Source of the DNA: Medicago truncatula
Lineage: Eukaryota; Streptophyta; Magnoliopsida; Fabales; Fabaceae
Assembly: GCF_003473485.1 (NCBI RefSeq)
Contig: NC_053043.1
Location: forward strand, 38,292,576 to 38,356,575
DNA: 64,000 bases
Reading direction: 5' to 3'
The notes below the pieces were generated by a model. It worked only from the letters and a program-made list of their open reading frames with translations. It was not told the DNA's origin and searched no databases. Of this stretch, positions 58,703-64,000 are shown piece after piece; the stretch's first letter is position 1, and every line of letters starts with the position of its first letter. A program made the translations under genes and the position numbers.

Positions 58703-61430
58703 TTATATCTTTCTTACTAAAGTTTGTTTGGTCAAGCTATTAGTAACCCTAATTTTAACCTAGTATTTTCCCTCCATCCTACAAGCATTAAATTCTTCCA
58801 AGTGCTTATCCTAATCATCACTCTAATTTTAAATTCAAAATTTGCCTCCCACAGATCTTGAAGTCAGCCGATGCATGTACATATGGTTATCTTATTATGG
58901 CATTTAATAGCTTCCACCGTCAGCTCTTTCCCATGCCCATATCTGCATGTGCTATATATATATGTCTGTGTTTGAATTTGAAATTTCTCTCTCAAACTAC
59001 AACTAATTGCCCCACGTTTAAAAAAAAAAACTTTTCCATCTTCCATAGAATTAATGTTAAACCTACTTTCCATTAATCAAATTCCCATGCAGCCTATTCT
59101 CTACATCTTCAACTGAATATAGTGTGCGACTGTGTATTACCAAGGCTGATAGCACATTAAAATCAATATTCTCTCTTTCAACTTCAACTCTACCTTTACT
59201 ATTATCTTCTTCTTCCTCCTCCTTCCACTCATTTCCCCAAAAATGTCCCTCCACAATTTCTTTCATCTTTTTCGTTTTTTTATTGTGATTTATGAATTTT
59301 ATTAACTTTGACGGGTTTCATTTTTTATTTATGAAATATGTGTTATTGTTTTTTTCTTATTTTAGGGATTGTGGCATGTCGAGATTTGAGATCATATATT
59401 GAAGATGGTAGAGAGTGAGACTTTGATGAGAAGTGATACTTTGACATGTTTTTTCCCTCTTCAGGTATTTCACTTTTCACTCTTTTTCTTTTTTTTTTGC
59501 TGTTCTGGTTGTCGATTTTGAGAGTGAGAAATTTGAGAATCAAAATTTGTTTGAGCTCAAATCCATGTGTATGGTTGTATATATAGTTGTAAAACCATCT
59601 CTTTGTTTTCCTTTTTTTATTTGTATTTGATTCATTTGTTCATCAAATTAAATATATTTGACTCATTGGTTTCACTTTCAGATGAGAGTAAAGGAACCAG
59701 TTAGCATATTAAAGCTGGTAGCAAAGTAAGTTGAAAACTTTATCATGTATTCGAGGTTTATTTTAAATATATTTGACTCATTGGTCTCACTTTCAGATTT
59801 TACAATGTTTGATTCATATTTTTTAATATTTTGGTGAATCGTGCATTGTGAGCCAAATGCAACTGAGTTTATATCATCACTAGCTTCTGGAAACAATGAA
59901 AATACTTGGTTGCGGTGTGCAGAACGCAGCTACTTCGACCTCACAAGCTTTAGTTGTAATTGTTAATCAAGTTGATGGTAAGTCATTCCTATTGTCTCAA
60001 CCATGAAAATTTGATTGCCTTATAAATTGCAGATCATCAAGTCTAATTCTTGGTTTTGGAAAACTTTAGGAAGTATTATTGTTAGGTTTATTGAAAAGTA
60101 TTAAAGGTGGTTTGTATTGTTGGAGCGCTTCAACAACAATTCTACCAGACATGCTTTAATTGCATGATTGACAGTTAAGGCTATTCTCCCAACAGTTTCT
60201 TTGCTTTCCATATGAAAGCAAAAGCATAAAGAGATCTATCTATTAAGGAATATTTGGACGACCAAGTTCAAAACCACTTAAGTGAAGGAATTGGCTCATC
60301 AATATGCTTCTATTGCTACAATTTTTATATTTTTTTTGTTTACTCAAATGTTTTGTAATTGTTAAGTTTGTTATTTGACACAACAACGTCATTCTTTTTT
60401 GAATTTTTAATTCGTTGGAAGTTTTCATATGACATGTTCTAAGTCATATTTTGCTTCTTGAGGGTGATGAGTTCCTTGATATAAGAATACATGTGAAGTT
60501 GTGTCATCGAGTTTGACACAAATCTTATATTTGATTATGAAAGATCCTATGTTATCGAGATTATTCATTCAATTTTCTGTCTCTCCGTGCTATTGATTTG
60601 TGTGTAATATTTGTTTCTATATTTTGTACATTAATTTTAAGAAAAATAATTCATTATTTTTTTTTACCAAATAATTCATTATTATTACTTATACTGTTTA
60701 GTTTTTTCTTGACTCAGTTTTTTGGCTTTAATAGGTACATACTTTAATTTAGCATCTATGAATAGAAAATGACAATAAATAAGCTATTTATTATGCTGCA
60801 AGTCAGAAAAGATTGATCATTTGATGGCAAGAAAATAGTCTCATAATCATAGTCATATATTCAAGCTTCATGTAACTATTGTGACGGTAGTGGATGATGC
60901 ATTTTTATCTGAACATCATTATATATTTTGAGTATTATTATTACTGCAAAAATATAATTGTTCTGTGCATTGGACAGACAGTTCTTTGTTCTGATTTTAT
61001 TTTTTAAAATGATTGATTAAATAGAGTTTTCATGGGTAAATTAGTTAGATTTACATAATTGAGATTATGTTCTTTTAATAAAATAGCTGTCTCTTTCTTT
61101 GTTATATAACTTTTTCTTTAAAATTGTACTTTTAAGGAGTATATGCCTATAATTTGAAGAGTAGTGTTTTTAACAATTACTTTTATTCGTTAACGTACAC
61201 GTCCCAAATGAGAAAGTTTTGGTAAGAACCAAATGCAGGCCTTCATATTGTATATCTATTCAGTTTTTTAGACGTAATTTTAGCTAGGTCTTAGAGAAAT
61301 TTTTCATAATTAATGACTACTAATGTTGTCAACAATTGATTCCCACAAATTATTAGTGGTTATCGTATTATTTTCAATGGTAATATAAATTTGTTTCTAT
61401 CACCTATTTAACATCAATGAAATTATAGAA
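58703..61430 (+). other. Non-coding interior of candidate Helitron 2
   Basis: The second Helitron terminus at 61699 implies an element that may start just after the first one, near 58708 (TCTTTCTTACTAAAG). Within it, a short exon-like piece at about 59910-59977 ends in a GT donor (GATGGTAAGT) and may be a captured fragment. No full gene was found. Confidence 0.35.
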
Positions 61431-61632
61431 GAGTGTTATGGAAACTCTCTATTTAACACTTACTCTGACACAACACTCATTTTAACACCCACTATTTTAT
61501 TGAATGAAATTCATCCATATAGTATCACACTTTAGAAATAGATCACACTCAAAGTAGTGAGACTTACATGATTTTATTTTATGGGAAAATGAATGTTAGA
61601 TAAAGTGTTAAAAAAAGAGTGTTCTTAACATT
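61430..61632. mobile_element. MITE-like element with imperfect inverted ends
   Basis: The left end (GTGTTATGGAAACTCTCTAT then TTAACACTTACTCTGACA) pairs with the reverse complement of the right end (GTTAAGAACACTCTTTTTTT then AACACTTTATCTAACATT). The interior is short and non-coding. Confidence 0.5.
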
Positions 61633-61668
61633 TTTTTTATAATTTATTGGTCTCTATACGGTTGATAG

Positions 61669-61699
61669 GACCCGTGCGATGCACGGGTCAAAAGTCTAG
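61669..61699 (+). other. Helitron 3' terminus 2
   Basis: Perfect stem GACCCGTGC / GCACGGGTC with a three-base loop, then AAAAGTCTAG followed by T. This is a textbook plant Helitron 3' end. Confidence 0.85.
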
Positions 61700-63850
61700 T
61701 ATCCCTCCCTTATTCTAAATGCTTATTAGGTCTAACAACACTTTAATCTAATTTTTCCCTCTAATTCCATGCAATTAATGCTAATGCTAATCCCTAACAC
61801 CTTAATTTTTCCCTCCTAAAGCATGTGCAATTTGAAATTCAAATATTCCCTTGCTGGTTGTAAAAACCCACCCACATTGAACTTTCCGCCTTCCGGTGTG
61901 TGTCTCGAGCCACTCAAAAACAGGTTTTCCAAAAACAGTAATAGGCTACACTGTATGAGAACATATCTCAAAATACGCAAATGTTATTCTCTTCTTCATC
62001 TACCTCAGAACAACAATTGATGCTTTTCTCTCAAAATCATTCTTCATCTCATCTCTCTCCTTTTCACTTCATCTCTCTATCTATCTCTCTCGCTCTAATC
62101 GCCGGAAACTTGAGATAACGGTGGCGATAACATAATGAAGAGGAAGAGAAGTAGATTGAATGATGATTGACCAAAATATATGTCGAACTGGGGCGAAGAT
62201 GGTGGGGGTATCGTGAGAGTTTTTGTTGGTGGTGAATATGTGGAATGGTGAATAGGTGAAATAGTTTTGACAGTTGCATCAAGCGGGATAGCTGGAGAAT
62301 TTCAGATTGGGTAAACTTTTATCCCCCATTGTGTTGCTAACAATGGTGCAGTGTGTATGCATCTTTATGAGAGTATGAGGTCCAAGTATCGAAATTGGCA
62401 TATCAATGCTTTACGTTTATTTGTCAATTGGGTTTTCTTTTAATATTTCCGTAAATTGATAATATTGATAGGCTCATTGATGGAAGGATAAAAGTTTACA
62501 GAGAGGGAAATGAGAATGGGGGATAAAAACCTGTTGCTTTATAACTTTATCAACCAAATATTCTACTTTTATTGTTTAATTATTATCTAAACTTATTCTG
62601 AGCATGCTTCAGACTAACATCGTTTACACTTTCAAGTTTGATGGGCTCAATGCTTGCTTCTTAACTTCATCTTCCATATCTTATAGCATGAAAACTTACC
62701 TCACACAACCACCTATCATGGGAATGTGTAACTAATACATTTTATAATGCAGATCTATCTTTCTCCTCTATATACATGTGCTTTGTTTGAGGCAGATCAG
62801 ACAATTGGTATTTTTCCTAATCTCTCTACACTTCATTTGTATTTTTCTATCATTGCTTACTCTCTTTTTTCATTGAATCTTATTCTTTGTGTGAGGTTTC
62901 TGAAAAGTGCAGGTGAGGTAATGTGGGTTTGTGAGTTATTTTTTTAAAGACTTATTTTGCCAATCACACAAGATTTGGAGTTTATTTACGATTGGCAAAT
63001 CACATAGTAATGGTCTTCACTTATCAATTAATTTCGGATTGGATTCTATACTTTTTGGTTGAGTTCTTGATCTGTAGACAATGCTTCGGTTCCTGTTGGA
63101 TGCATCTCATTTGATTATGTGCGGTCTTTTTGCCTTGAGTTAGCCTGTCATTGAGTTGAAGTACCTCAGTCTGAGTGGTGTGTTCCAGTTTTAGCAGTGT
63201 TGAGATATGCATATTGTTTTCGGATTTTGGCTGCTGTATTTTGAGTGGGGAGTTGATGTATCCATCAGTAGAGATGTGAATTGCAAACTATCCATTTCAG
63301 GCTATTTTTCTGCTCAGCAAATTTGTTTGGACTGTTGCTGTATTTTGTGAGAGGTGTCTTATAATTATGCATCTCATGCTTCTTTTAGGCAGCAATTACC
63401 TCTGTTTGTTTTGTTTACGAAGTTTAGGTGATCAAGTTTCTTTCAACTTAAGCATAAGAATATGTGTTTTGATCAAGTTTTGAGTGGTTTTGGTGTTATA
63501 TCTCTCTTTTGTTTGGCACATTGTAAAGGTGTAATTTGGTTATGTGATCAACTTATTAGCGTTGAACACTTCTGTAAACTATAATTATGCTGAAATATTT
63601 TAATATATTTTTGTTACAAACTATATACGATAAATTTATCTTTTCTGAGGTTACGTCGAAATACAATTTTTCACATTGAATTTATACAACAAATTTTCCA
63701 CGTATCAGCCATACTTCATATATATGACATAGTTGACATAGTTTTTTTTTTTTTTTTGAGAGCATAGTTGACATAGTTATTGATGTGCTTATAGTTTTTT
63801 ATTGATAAAAAGGGTTATTAAGTTATGAAAACACATTGCATAAATAGATT
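61700..63850. other. Intergenic or untranslated DNA
   Basis: CT-rich sequence at 62040-62100 (TCTCTCTATCTATCTCTCTC) resembles a plant 5' leader, but no ORF follows. The start (TCCCTCCCTTATTC) is weakly similar to the sequence after the first Helitron terminus and might be another Helitron start. Confidence 0.35.
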
Positions 63851-63851
63851 G

Positions 63852-64000
63852 AATCATACTTGAAATAGTACAGCTTGGGCAATTGTATGTGGCTGTTTCC
63901 ACAGTTACATTCAGAGAATGATTGAAGATATTAACAAAGACGGCAAAGATACAGATGAGACCTCTAACGTAATCTATGAAGAAGATGAGACCTCTAACGT
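63852..64000 (+). CDS. Possible partial coding exon running off the right edge
   Basis: An open frame reads STAWAIVCGCFHSY then an ATG at 63918 and an acidic stretch with DETSNV repeated twice, still open at base 64000. The 18-base sequence AGATGAGACCTCTAACGT occurs at 63953 and 63983. It is too short to assign; a TTTCCACAG at about 63895-63903 could be a splice acceptor inside it, which would move the exon start. Confidence 0.3.

Overview
The window is AT-rich nuclear DNA from a flowering plant. A split defensin-like gene, Ole e 1-type genes, tRNA-derived SINE-like pieces, Helitron ends and CACTA ends together suggest a legume, possibly a clover- or medick-type species. The species itself cannot be fixed from the sequence alone. 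Host genes are few and most of the window is repeats and mobile DNA.

Region 1 (1-3.6 kb): a 39-bp minisatellite, a MITE-like element, a two-exon 8-cysteine defensin-like gene on the minus strand (1693-2353) with a TATA box, SINE-like tRNA relics and an AT microsatellite.

Region 2 (3.6-35.0 kb): four tandem copies of a unit of about 5.05 kb. Each unit carries one two-exon Ole e 1-like secreted-protein gene (minus strand), a 1935-bp non-coding segment, a relic of a PIF1/Helitron-type helicase C-terminus and other non-coding DNA. Units 1, 2 and 4 are continuous. Unit 3 is split by a 5'-truncated LINE (15509-18888) and by an 8.4-kb Copia-type LTR element (20942-29377), and its Ole e 1 gene has a mutated splice acceptor. 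A fifth, frame-shifted first exon with a conserved promoter lies at 53.5 kb on the plus strand.

Region 3 (35.5-43.0 kb): a single-genome-length endogenous pararetrovirus (Caulimoviridae). It has movement protein, a small ORF, a tRNA-Met primer site, small coiled-coil ORFs, a virion-associated-protein-like ORF, coat protein, protease/RT/RNase H polyprotein and a broken transactivator. It is enclosed by the terminal sequences of a CACTA (En/Spm) DNA transposon with a matching 3-bp AGA target duplication. This virus-inside-transposon arrangement is the most unusual object in the window.

Region 4 (43-53.4 kb): decayed DNA with two diverged copies of a block containing a plant En/Spm-type (Transposase_24-like) pseudogene, a Stowaway-type MITE, and a U6 snRNA-LINE chimeric insertion with a perfect 12-bp target duplication (48023-48650).

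Region 5 (53.4-64 kb): the Ole e 1 relic, then DNA ending in two Helitron-type 3' termini (58702 and 61699), a MITE-like element, and a possible partial coding exon running off the right edge. No confident host gene was found between 54 and 63.8 kb.
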